36,873 nucleotides of DNA from Porticoccaceae bacterium (GTDB lineage Bacteria; Pseudomonadota; Gammaproteobacteria; Pseudomonadales; Porticoccaceae): assembly GCA_017858135.1 (NCBI GenBank), contig JAFMBY010000019.1, forward strand, positions 1 to 36,873, written 5' to 3'. Below the pieces are notes generated by a model that saw only the letters and a program-made list of their open reading frames with translations, was not told the DNA's origin and ran no database searches. Both the position numbers and the translations under genes were made by a program. Below are positions 10,311 to 19,553 of the stretch, one piece after another (position 1 is the stretch's first letter; every line of letters begins with the position of its first letter).

Positions 10311-11082
10311 AAACTGCCCCTCGAGATTGAGTTTGTAACAATGACCAGAGATCATCCATGCCGCGAAGCAAAATAGTCAGCTGCTTGAGGCTTTCTCGGT
10401 CCAACTCTGAGTTTACGCAGCTGAAGGGCCTATCGGTTCTATGGAAGCGCAAAGCATCCAATGCAGGATGGCCGACTGCAGCATATTCCCAGTCGAGAAC
10501 TATTAGCCCACCCTCGGTGACTAGAATATTTTCCGCAACCAGATCATGGTGACAGATAACTCCAGGCCAATCTGCAGCATCAATTGCCGCCGCGGCGGTC
10601 AGTATAGTTTGTTGCAGCCCCTTGGTAGCGAACGCACTATCTAACTGGTCAATATAGGCTTGACAGTAAGCGACATAATTGCGACGCGGCAATTGACTGA
10701 CCTCAACTGCCTGAATGCGCAGCAGCAGTCGATTTAGCAGAGCGATTTGCCGACCACTACGGCTATCTTCATCAGTCCAGAGGCGGCCTTCATGGAAAGT
10801 CGTCACCAGGACATTATCAGCGTAAAAAAGGACTTTTGGCACAGCATCAGTTGGCGCTAGACGCTCAAGAATAAGTCGTTCACGCTGGCGATCAATGCCC
10901 AGACTGACGCTGTTCGGTGCATTGATTCTGACGACGGCTTTAACCTCACCGCTGCCTACCAAAAACGAGCGGTTAGTGCGCCCGCCAGTCAACTCGCGGA
11001 GCACTACTGGTTGCGCACTTATGACGCTGCGGGTAGGTTTCCACTGCTGCCAGTTAGCGAGAGTTTGCTGAAGCAGTTGCAT
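10303..11082 (-). CDS. Phosphotransferase of the aminoglycoside phosphotransferase/choline kinase fold; probable thiamine kinase by context
   Basis: Kinase motifs [41 protein letters not shown]. Sits in the TPP-riboswitch operon. ATG at 11082 preferred over 11124. Confidence 0.8.
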   Translation of the reverse strand: MQLLQQTLANWQQWKPTRSVISAQPVVLRELTGGRTNRSFLVGSGEVKAVVRINAPNSVSLGIDRQRERLILERLAPTDAVPKVLFYADNVLVTTFHEGRLWTDEDSRSGRQIALLNRLLLRIQAVEVSQLPRRNYVAYCQAYIDQLDSAFATKGLQQTILTAAAAIDAADWPGVICHHDLVAENILVTEGGLIVLDWEYAAVGHPALDALRFHRTDRPFSCVNSELDRESLKQLTILLRGMDDLWSLLQTQSRGAVYE

Positions 11083-11695
11083 AGACAGAAGCCTGAACCT
11101 CACGGTCGAGTAAATTGGCGGCAACGGTTTGCTCGTGCAAACTCTTGAGCCAAAATCGGTAACCGATTATCGACAAGACAATATAAAGCATTAACAGCGC
11201 CACGGTTTGATAGAGCTCGCGATCCCAGTAGAGATAAATCGAGGCGCTGTTGATGACTATCCAGTAGAGCCAGTTGTCGATTACTTTGCGCGCCACCATT
11301 ACCGTCGTCAGCAGCGCGGCCCAAGTGGTAAAAGAATCCAGATAGGGCAGCCGCGAGTCTGTCCTGGTGGCGAGAATATAGCCTGAGACCAAACTAGCAA
11401 TAGCAATCAGCAATATGGCGTTGATATGCTGACTGCGATTCCAGCGTGAAATACTCAGACGGTTATTCTGAGTGCCGCCAAACTGCCACTGATACCAACC
11501 ATAGACCGCCATCGCCATATAATAGACATTTAATGCAGACTCCATATAGAGACTGACATCACCAAAGATCCAGACATAAATTGCGGTACTAAAAAACGCA
11601 GCATACCAGCACAGGCTACTCTCTTTGATAGCGAGCAGCAGGTAGGCGATAGCCAGCACTACCGCCATGGTCTCAAGATTAACCCAATCCAACAT
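11054..11695 (-). CDS. pnuT: PnuC-family vitamin transporter, probably thiamine-specific (PnuT-like)
   Basis: PnuC-like topology and motifs (SLCWYAAFFSTAIYVWIFGDVSLYMESALNVYYMAMAVYGWYQW). Thiamine specificity is inferred from the TPP-riboswitch operon. Confidence 0.85.
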   Translation of the reverse strand: MLDWVNLETMAVVLAIAYLLLAIKESSLCWYAAFFSTAIYVWIFGDVSLYMESALNVYYMAMAVYGWYQWQFGGTQNNRLSISRWNRSQHINAILLIAIASLVSGYILATRTDSRLPYLDSFTTWAALLTTVMVARKVIDNWLYWIVINSASIYLYWDRELYQTVALLMLYIVLSIIGYRFWLKSLHEQTVAANLLDREVQASVYATASANSR

Positions 11696-11698
11696 CGC

Positions 11699-11947
11699 TT
11701 AGAGCGCCTCGTAACCAGGGATAATTTTTGCCACATAAACAGCCATATTGAACTCCCGATAACAGGCGGCAATGGTCTCCTGAACTGCCTTCATCGCGTG
11801 ATCGAATTCCCCCTGCACCACAGTGCTGGTTGGAAAAGTAGTGATCTCAAGATTTTCAAACTGATTGATCCTGTCAATAAATCCCTGAATGGGCGGAATA
11901 AAATCCTCCCGATTGGGGTACATACTGATATCGATTGTTACTTGCAT
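11699..11947 (-). CDS. Small YkoF/MTH1187-like protein (putative thiamine/HMP-binding)
   Basis: 82 aa with the pattern MQVTIDISMYPNREDFIPPIQGFIDRI…TTFPTSTVVQGEFDHAMKAVQETI, resembling single-domain YkoF-type proteins. No signal peptide. Lies between the receptor and the transporter genes. Confidence 0.65.
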   Translation of the reverse strand: MQVTIDISMYPNREDFIPPIQGFIDRINQFENLEITTFPTSTVVQGEFDHAMKAVQETIAACYREFNMAVYVAKIIPGYEAL

Positions 11948-11974
11948 GCTAAAGCTCCTTTTTAATCCGCCGTT

Positions 11975-14074
11975 TTAAAAATCGTATCGCCCACTGACGC
12001 CAAACATACGCGGTTCGCCGAACTGATAGTAAGCTTCGGTTTCATAAAACTTACGCGGGTCATTACCGAAGCCGCCAAACCCACGCACAATCACATCTTT
12101 ATCGGTGAGATTGCGGCCCCAGAGCGACAGATCCCAGCCACCCATTACATAGTTTACGCGGGCATTAATCAGCTCATAGGACTGAGTCTGTTCATTGTGA
12201 CTTGAGGACAGATAAAAGCGGTCTTTACCTTCAATGTCAATGCTAACCGAGAGCCCATTACTGACCTGGTAGCTACTGCCGAGAGCAAACTGATAGTCTG
12301 GCGCATGAGCCTGTTGACGACTATCGAGATCATCGGACAGCGGGATATCATAATCAGCAGACAGTAGACCGATACTGCCGTACCAGGCCAGAGAGTCCGT
12401 CGCCAGCCAGTTAAATTCGACTTCCACACCGTAGTTAGCACCACTCGCCGCATTGCTAAAGTAGTCGGTAAAATCAGAGGCATTGCTGTCATCTCGCGAC
12501 TGAACCAATGACTGCTTGATCTGAATGTCGTCGCGCTTTTGATAGAAAGCGGCGACCTGCGCCTGCAGGCTACCCTCCAACCAGCGGCCTTTAACACCGG
12601 CCTCAAAATTCCACATCAGCTCAGTATCAAACTCGCGATCGTCGGACTCGAGGGAAGGATCGCTATTAACACCACCGGCTTTATAGCCGCGCGAGACCAA
12701 ACCATAAACCATTTGCTCAGCACTGAGCTGGTATTGCAGAGCAAGACGTCCACCCCACAGGTTCTCATCAACGCTGTGGGCAACCAAATCACTGTCGCTG
12801 TAAGTCGCCTCGCGGTTCTCAAGGCGCAATCCACTAATCAAAGTCAGCGAATCAGACAGCTGGGTATCCAGCTGTCCATAGAGAGCTTTGTTAGTGCTAT
12901 TAAAGTCACTGGTAAAATCGCCCGCCGCATAGGTATATTCACGCAGCAACTGTTCGTCCTGATCGCGCCAGTAAACCCCCACAACCCAGTCTGAACTGTC
13001 GTTAAAGATGCGTGCCTGTGGCGTTGAAACTAACTTGATGTCGACACTGACATTGCTGCGTTCGCGACTATAATTGTCGACCGAATTGTACTCCCATCCT
13101 TCGCAGGGTTGGCCGGTACAGATATCGGGATAAGCCCAATCCTCGTCATAACCGTATTCGAGGTCGTTGTCGGCACCACTGATCAGACTCACCAGCTCAA
13201 AATTCTCTGCCCCCTGCCATCGGCTCTCAACGGCCATCGCCGTAGCTTTGTGGCGATCATGGCCCGGCGTGTCTGACAGCGTGTGGCGGGTGTTATCCAG
13301 CGAAAAAGCGTCGTAGCCATTATCGGCATCAACATGGAATAAGATCAGCTTAAAATCCAGCTGCTGGTTGGCCTGCCAATCGAGAATAGTTCGCAGACTT
13401 AACTCATCAATATCATTGGTGTCATCACGGTTGAGGAAATCATTGACCATGTAACCGTCACTGCTATGCTTTTGCATGGCAACGCGATAGCCCAATGAGT
13501 CATTCACAGGGCCGCCCAATGCCGCACTGACCGTGCGCGTATCATAGTCGCCCAGCGATATTTGCATATTGCCCTGCGGCTGCTCGGTAGGCTGATTGGA
13601 CCTAAGATTAATCAGACCGGCCAGTGCGTTGGCACCGTAGAGCGTTCCCTGGGGACCACGCAGTATCTCAATCTGTTGAATATCCATGGTCGTGGCCGCG
13701 CCAGCAATACCGGTAAAATCAATACCGTCGACCAAGGTCCCCACAGAGGGATTTAAGGGCTCGATAAACTGACTGCGCTCACCGATACCACGGATCTGGA
13801 TAAAGCGGCCGCGCGAGGCACCGCTCGAGAAATTAACATTGGGCGCCAAATTGAGCACCTGTTCCAGATGTCGCGCCTGGCGCTGGGCAATTACAACGCT
13901 ATCAAATACCGTGACACTGGCTGGCGTCTCTAAAAGTGCCGTATCGCGAAAGTCGGAGGTGACAATAATTTCTTCGATCGCCGCGTCGGCAAAAGCGGAT
14001 AACGACAAAACACCAAGCGCAAAGGTTTTTGCGGGCAAACGGAGAATGGGGGGAATTATTTTGGAGCAGTTCAT
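11975..14074 (-). CDS. TonB-dependent outer-membrane receptor, probably for thiamine or a thiamine derivative
   Basis: Signal peptide, IEEIIVTSDFRDT box, plug motifs (IQIRGIGERSQFIEPL, VDGIDFTGIAGAATTMDIQQIEILRGPQGTLYGANALAGLINL), C-terminal MFGVSGRYDF. Directly downstream of a TPP riboswitch. Confidence 0.93.
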   Translation of the reverse strand: MNCSKIIPPILRLPAKTFALGVLSLSAFADAAIEEIIVTSDFRDTALLETPASVTVFDSVVIAQRQARHLEQVLNLAPNVNFSSGASRGRFIQIRGIGERSQFIEPLNPSVGTLVDGIDFTGIAGAATTMDIQQIEILRGPQGTLYGANALAGLINLRSNQPTEQPQGNMQISLGDYDTRTVSAALGGPVNDSLGYRVAMQKHSSDGYMVNDFLNRDDTNDIDELSLRTILDWQANQQLDFKLILFHVDADNGYDAFSLDNTRHTLSDTPGHDRHKATAMAVESRWQGAENFELVSLISGADNDLEYGYDEDWAYPDICTGQPCEGWEYNSVDNYSRERSNVSVDIKLVSTPQARIFNDSSDWVVGVYWRDQDEQLLREYTYAAGDFTSDFNSTNKALYGQLDTQLSDSLTLISGLRLENREATYSDSDLVAHSVDENLWGGRLALQYQLSAEQMVYGLVSRGYKAGGVNSDPSLESDDREFDTELMWNFEAGVKGRWLEGSLQAQVAAFYQKRDDIQIKQSLVQSRDDSNASDFTDYFSNAASGANYGVEVEFNWLATDSLAWYGSIGLLSADYDIPLSDDLDSRQQAHAPDYQFALGSSYQVSNGLSVSIDIEGKDRFYLSSSHNEQTQSYELINARVNYVMGGWDLSLWGRNLTDKDVIVRGFGGFGNDPRKFYETEAYYQFGEPRMFGVSGRYDF

Positions 14075-14149
14075 ATAGAGCCTCAGTAACAGAGTTAAAA
14101 GTTAAGGAGACCCGGAGGCAAAAGACGAAGAAAGGTAACAATCATGAAG

Positions 14150-14232
14150 TCCTATTCCTACGCCGGCATAATCCGGATCAGGTTCAAAGGGTACTTCTCA
14201 GGCCACTACATCATTGGCCGCCCCTTAGGAAA
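14150..14232 (-). ncRNA. TPP riboswitch (THI element)
   Basis: Minus strand reads TTTCCTAAGGGGCGGCC…GGCCTGAGAAGTACCCTTTGAACCTGATCCGGATTATGCCGGCGTAGGAATAGGA, matching the conserved CUGAGA, ACCC(U)UUGAACCUGAUCYGG and AUGCCRGCGUAGGGA-like thi-box blocks, with P1 pairing UCCUA/UAGGA. Confidence 0.96.
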
Positions 14233-14375
14233 CGCGCGCAGTGTAACATCGCGCTTTATTAAGATACATCAGCCACGGCGCTTTTTCCACAGCCGCAGGT
14301 AAAACGAGGTTGCGCTTGAGGCATATCAGGTTACAGTCGTCGAATAAACACCTGAAAATAACTATAAGGCCTCCC

Positions 14376-16280
14376 ATGACCACGCTTCTGAAAACGTTCT
14401 TTTATTCTTTCTTTTACACTTCGTTAGCCGTTTTTTTACTCTCTGGCTGCAGCGCTGAAATAAAAAATGCTGAACTCAACAACCATCAATCCAGCGAATC
14501 TGAAAATCTGCTGTTGAATGATGCCGAAGTTGTCACCCTGCTCGATAAACTGTTTATGGAAGAGTTAAATGAGAGCCCGGAATATATGGCCTACCTCGGC
14601 ATGCGCGAGCGCTATGACGAATGGAATGACATCTCGGATGCCGCGAGAGACAAAAATCTCGCCATGGCCAAACGCCACCTCAGCACGGTTAAAAGTATTG
14701 ATCAGTCCGCTCTTAGCCCTGCTGCCCTGCTCAATGTGCAGATGTTTATTGAACAATCGGAGCAATCAATCGCCGGAGACAAGTGGCGCTATCACAATTA
14801 TCCGGTCAATCAGATGCGCGGTGTGCACAGTAAGATTCCATCATTTTTGATCAATCAGCACCTCGTCGCCAATCAGGCTGAAGCACAGGCCTATATCAGC
14901 CGCATCAGCAACTCGGCAAAACTGCTTCAACAGCTGATCGAACAACTGGAAACGCGTCGAGAGCTGGGTATTATCCCGCCCAAATTTGTTTTTCCACGGG
15001 TTATTGAATCGATCGACAATATCCTCTCTGGCGCGCCGTTCGATAACACCTCTGATGCCAGTGAGCCGAGTACCATCTTGGCTGACTTTGGTAGCAAAGT
15101 TACGGCGCTGGATCTGCCCCAGCAGCAACAGAATCAATTAATGGCCGACGCCAGCAGTGCACTGGTTAATGATATGGCACCGGCTTATCTGCGTCTGCGA
15201 AACTATATGATTGAGTTGCAGACCGACGCCGATGATCGCGATGGGGCATGGAAATTTCCCGATGGTGAAGCGTTCTACAACTACGCACTGCAACGCACCA
15301 CCACTACCAATATGAGCGCAGATGAAATTCACAGGGTCGGTCTTGCCGAAGTGGCGCGAATTCAAAATGAAATGCGTGAAATAATGCAGCAGGTTGGCTT
15401 TGACGGTGATCTGCAGGCATTTTTTAATTTTACCCGCAATGACCCACAGTTCTATTACCCGGACACTGCCGAGGGCAAACAGGCTTATTTGGATGAGGCG
15501 ACGGCTCTAATCAACACCATGAAAAGCCGTCTCGACGAACTGTTTAACATCAAACCAAAAGCCGACTTGATGGTTAAGGCCGTGGAGCCATTCCGCGAAG
15601 CGTCTGCCGGTCAAGCTTTCTATCAGAGCCCGGCACCAGATGGCAGCCGTCCGGGCACCTACTTTGCCAATCTCTATCGCATGGGCGATATGGCCAAATA
15701 CCAAATGGAAGCGCTTGCCTACCACGAGGGTATTCCCGGTCACCATATGCAGATCTCCATCGCCCAAGAGTTGCAGAATATGCCTAAATTTAGACTGTTT
15801 GGCGGCTATACCGTGTTCAGCGAAGGCTGGGGACTCTACTCTGAGCTAGTACCCAAAGAGATTGGGATGTACTCGGATCCCTACTCTAATTTTGGCAGAC
15901 TGTCTGGCGAGCTGTACCGTGCCTGTCGTCTGGTAGTGGATACCGGTATCCACTCCAAACGCTGGTCGCGACAGCAGGCGCTCGATTATATGGCGGCCAA
16001 TGTACCGCACTCAGCTAGCTACAATGTTCGCCAGATTGAGCGCTATATCGTCCGGCCCTCGCAGGCAACCGCCTACAAAATTGGCATGCTGAAAATTCAA
16101 CAGCTGCGCAGCCGGGCAAGCGACCAGCTCGGTGATAAATTTGATATCCGCCAATTCCATGATGTCGTGCTAAAAGATGGTTCGGTGTCACTGTCAATTC
16201 TTGAAACCAATGTGATGAACTGGGTATCGGATACACTCGAAAACTCAATGAGCGAACAATCAATACAAGCAACTTATTAA
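14376..16280 (+). CDS. DUF885-family lipoprotein, putative zinc metallohydrolase
   Basis: Lipobox LSGC after a hydrophobic signal; AYHEGIPGHHMQISIAQE, FSEGWGLYSE motifs. ATG at 14376 preferred over 14310. Confidence 0.9.
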   Translation: MTTLLKTFFYSFFYTSLAVFLLSGCSAEIKNAELNNHQSSESENLLLNDAEVVTLLDKLFMEELNESPEYMAYLGMRERYDEWNDISDAARDKNLAMAKRHLSTVKSIDQSALSPAALLNVQMFIEQSEQSIAGDKWRYHNYPVNQMRGVHSKIPSFLINQHLVANQAEAQAYISRISNSAKLLQQLIEQLETRRELGIIPPKFVFPRVIESIDNILSGAPFDNTSDASEPSTILADFGSKVTALDLPQQQQNQLMADASSALVNDMAPAYLRLRNYMIELQTDADDRDGAWKFPDGEAFYNYALQRTTTTNMSADEIHRVGLAEVARIQNEMREIMQQVGFDGDLQAFFNFTRNDPQFYYPDTAEGKQAYLDEATALINTMKSRLDELFNIKPKADLMVKAVEPFREASAGQAFYQSPAPDGSRPGTYFANLYRMGDMAKYQMEALAYHEGIPGHHMQISIAQELQNMPKFRLFGGYTVFSEGWGLYSELVPKEIGMYSDPYSNFGRLSGELYRACRLVVDTGIHSKRWSRQQALDYMAANVPHSASYNVRQIERYIVRPSQATAYKIGMLKIQQLRSRASDQLGDKFDIRQFHDVVLKDGSVSLSILETNVMNWVSDTLENSMSEQSIQATY

Positions 16281-16321
16281 AACAAGTCTAAATGATGATT
16301 AACCACAACGAGCACAATGCG

Positions 16322-18097
16322 ATGTTTAAACTATTCAACATAACAGCCCTGCTGCTGATCTCTGTACTGTCCTTTGCTGGGCACCACGACAGTCATGATG
16401 CCACCGTCTCGGAAGAGCAAAAACTGGTCGAACTGTTTGACGAAATCTGGGATTACGAAATGACCAGCAATCCCACTTACGCCACCTATGTAGGCTACCC
16501 TGGCCAAAACGCTCGCTGGCCGAATGTGTCCCTTGACGCTGTCGCCAAGGACGCGAAAATGCGTCGCCAACTGTTGGCGCAACTGCGCGATGTAAATCTC
16601 AACAAGCTCAGCGAGAACAGTCGTCTGGATTGGCTGTTGGTCGAGAAAAGTCTTGCCGATCAGCTCGCTGGCGAAGAGTTTCCCGGCGAATTTATTTTGA
16701 TCCATCAACGCGCCGGAGTGCAGCAGGATATCGCAGACACGCTAACCATGATGCCAAAGCGCAATCGCCAGGATTTCGTCGATCGACTGAGCAGACTGGA
16801 AAATGCCGCCGCCTACATTGAGCAAAATATTGCCATGTTGCGCGAGGGCCTAGCCCGCGGCGTAACGCCACCAAAAGTGACTCTGCGCGATGTGCCGGAG
16901 CAAATCCGCAATACTATCCCGGCTAATATCGACACCTCGCCACTGCTATCGAGTTTTGACGATTACCCGGCTTCAATAACTGAAGCAGAGCAGCGCGACA
17001 TCAGTGCCCAAGCACGAGAAATTGTTGCGACCAGTGTCTATCCCGCGTTTCAAGCTCTACTTAAATTTATGCTTGACGAGTATCTGCCTAGCGCCAATGA
17101 CTCCATCGCGCTTCGCGACATGCCCAATGGCGAAAACTGGTACCGCCATCGAGTAAACTATTTCACCACCACCGATCTCACACCGGAAGCCATCCACAAA
17201 CTCGGGCTCAGCGAAGTCAAACGCATCCGCGGTGAAATGGATAAGGTCATTGCCGACTCCGGATTTACTGGCACCTTTAGTGAATTTACTGATTTCCTGC
17301 GCACCGATAAACAATTTTACAAGTCAACCGCAGAGGAGCTGCTGACCGGCTATCGGGATATCGCCAAGCGCGCCGATCCAGAGCTAGCCAAACTGTTCGG
17401 CACATTGCCGCGACTGCCCTACGGTGTGATCGCCATACCCGATTATGCGGCTAAATCCCAGACTACCGCTTACTACTGGGGCGGCTCAATCGAGAATGGA
17501 CGCGCAGGCTACTTTTACGCTAACACCTACGCACTGGACACTAGGCCCACTTGGGAGATGGAAGCGCTGACCCTGCACGAGGCAATGCCCGGCCACCATC
17601 TGCAAATCGCTATTGCTCAGGAGCTTCCTGAGACACACCCGCTGCTGCAAAACCTGAGTTATACCGGGTTTGTCGAAGGCTGGGGGCTCTATGCTGAAAG
17701 TTTGGGGGAGGAGATGGGCTTTTACACTGACCCATACAATAAGTTCGGCCAGCTGAGTTACGAAATGTGGCGTGCGGTGCGCCTGGTTGTGGATACTGGA
17801 ATGCATATGTTTGGCTGGGATCGACAGCGTGCAATTGACTTTTTTGCTGGCAATACCGCCAAATCACTGCATGATATAGAAGTCGAAATTGATCGCTATA
17901 TCTCCTGGCCGGGCCAGGCGCTAGCTTACAAGTTGGGAGAATTAAAGTTTAAACAACTGAGGGCGCGCGCCACTAAGGCCCTCGGCGACGATTTTGATAT
18001 TCGTGCGTTCCATGACCAACTGCTAAACCGCGGCGCCCTGCCCCTCGATGTGCTTGAGAAGCGCACCGACGATTGGATTGCTAGTCAGAAAAACTGA
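16322..18097 (+). CDS. DUF885-family secreted protein, paralogue of the upstream gene
   Basis: Signal peptide (MFKLFNITALLLISVLSFAG); TLHEAMPGHHLQIAIAQE, FVEGWGLYAESLGEEMG. ATG at 16322 preferred over 16292. Confidence 0.9.
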   Translation: MFKLFNITALLLISVLSFAGHHDSHDATVSEEQKLVELFDEIWDYEMTSNPTYATYVGYPGQNARWPNVSLDAVAKDAKMRRQLLAQLRDVNLNKLSENSRLDWLLVEKSLADQLAGEEFPGEFILIHQRAGVQQDIADTLTMMPKRNRQDFVDRLSRLENAAAYIEQNIAMLREGLARGVTPPKVTLRDVPEQIRNTIPANIDTSPLLSSFDDYPASITEAEQRDISAQAREIVATSVYPAFQALLKFMLDEYLPSANDSIALRDMPNGENWYRHRVNYFTTTDLTPEAIHKLGLSEVKRIRGEMDKVIADSGFTGTFSEFTDFLRTDKQFYKSTAEELLTGYRDIAKRADPELAKLFGTLPRLPYGVIAIPDYAAKSQTTAYYWGGSIENGRAGYFYANTYALDTRPTWEMEALTLHEAMPGHHLQIAIAQELPETHPLLQNLSYTGFVEGWGLYAESLGEEMGFYTDPYNKFGQLSYEMWRAVRLVVDTGMHMFGWDRQRAIDFFAGNTAKSLHDIEVEIDRYISWPGQALAYKLGELKFKQLRARATKALGDDFDIRAFHDQLLNRGALPLDVLEKRTDDWIASQKN

Positions 18098-18769
18098 TCA
18101 GACGGTACAGGCGAGGATCCGGCTTAACTCACACAGTGAGCGGCCGGATTGCTCTCGCAGGTCGGCAAACACCTGCTCGACTAGACGCAAATCTCGCTGC
18201 GCGGTGGGACTAAATTTTTTCATTAAGCCCTGATTCACCAGCGCATCACAGACGTCCTTGGTCAATAGAAAGGTATCCTTGCCCATGCTGCGCAACATCA
18301 TCGGACCCGAATTGCCACCCAGTCGCGATCCATGTTTCTTTAATTCTAGCCACAAATCGACAATATTGTCCTCTGGCCAGTCGGCTATAAATTGAGCGAA
18401 GCTACCGTGGCTGTGCTGGTGGTCCAACACATAAACGGCATTGTGCCTAACCGCTACAATCTTAGTGAAATTGCGCACGATACGCACATCTTTTGCCAAC
18501 TCTTCAAGTTTTTCGTCGCTGTAGTGTGCGATCGCCAGAGGGTTGAAATTAGCAAAAGCTTGTTCAAACCCCGGCCACTTATTGTCAATAACACGCCACA
18601 CAAAGCCGGCTCGAAACACACAGCGGGTCATCATCGACAGATAGCGATCATCACCTTGTGAGGCTAATTGCTCAGTCGTTTTTGGCCGCGGCAAAATCGC
18701 CTCCAGCTGATCAACACCACCGCGATTTTTACACGCCAACTGGTAGAGTTTTTTATACGATGTTTTCAA
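18098..18769 (-). CDS. DNA-3-methyladenine glycosylase I-like protein
   Basis: Tag-like segment MMTRCVFRAGFVWRVIDNKWPGFEQAFANFNPLAIA and overall length of 223 aa. Confidence 0.75.
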   Translation of the reverse strand: MKTSYKKLYQLACKNRGGVDQLEAILPRPKTTEQLASQGDDRYLSMMTRCVFRAGFVWRVIDNKWPGFEQAFANFNPLAIAHYSDEKLEELAKDVRIVRNFTKIVAVRHNAVYVLDHQHSHGSFAQFIADWPEDNIVDLWLELKKHGSRLGGNSGPMMLRSMGKDTFLLTKDVCDALVNQGLMKKFSPTAQRDLRLVEQVFADLREQSGRSLCELSRILACTV

Positions 18770-18848
18770 GAATGGTACCTATTGCGATTAGAAATTAGGC
18801 GATTAGAGCACTCTGCCAGCCCTTGTCATACTGTTATCAACCAGCAGA

Positions 18849-19478
18849 CTACAGGCCGGGTATCGTGATCTGAAAGATAAATCCAGCGACAATCAATAAT
18901 AGCAGAAAGCCAAATGCCTTATTTAACCAGCGAGCACTCTGCTGGTATCTGATAAGAGACCCGGAGTGAGAAATCACTACCGCCATAAACATATACCATA
19001 GCGCATCGACACCCCCTGCAATTAACGCCATCAAGGATTTCTCCCATAGCTGGCTATCGATGCTGACAAACTGACTAAACAACGCGGTGAAGAAAATAAT
19101 GATTTTCGGGTTCACCAGCGCGATCAAAAACCCATCTCGCGCCGCAAGCCATTTTGAACGACTCGAATCAGTAACCAAATCATCGCTGCTGTCAGACTTA
19201 GCGAAGATCAGTTTCAGAGCCATCCAGATAAGATAGAGGCAACCTGCGATTCGAAGTACATCAAAAGCGAACTCGTAGCGACTCAGCACCGCCACCAATC
19301 CTGACGCGGTCAGAAAGGCATAAAGCCCAATCGCCACACCGTGCGTTGTCGCCGCGACAAGCCCAGCGACGCGCCCCTGAGACAGTGACACATTGACGAT
19401 AACCGCCAGACTAAGGCCGGGTGACATTGCCCCGAGCAGACAGGCCAAGGTGACGGAAAGCCAGAATCCAGCTTCCAT
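18849..19478 (-). CDS. LysE/RhtB-family amino-acid exporter
   Basis: ACLLGAMSPGLSLAVIVNVSLSQGRVAGLVAATTHGVAIGLYAF; multiple TM segments. Confidence 0.9.
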   Translation of the reverse strand: MEAGFWLSVTLACLLGAMSPGLSLAVIVNVSLSQGRVAGLVAATTHGVAIGLYAFLTASGLVAVLSRYEFAFDVLRIAGCLYLIWMALKLIFAKSDSSDDLVTDSSRSKWLAARDGFLIALVNPKIIIFFTALFSQFVSIDSQLWEKSLMALIAGGVDALWYMFMAVVISHSGSLIRYQQSARWLNKAFGFLLLLIVAGFIFQITIPGL

Positions 19479-19553
19479 AACGTTCTCGCTAATAAACAGC
19501 CTAAAGAGTGGTTTATACAGGCATCACTGTGCAACGCAAGCTGAAATTTGACT

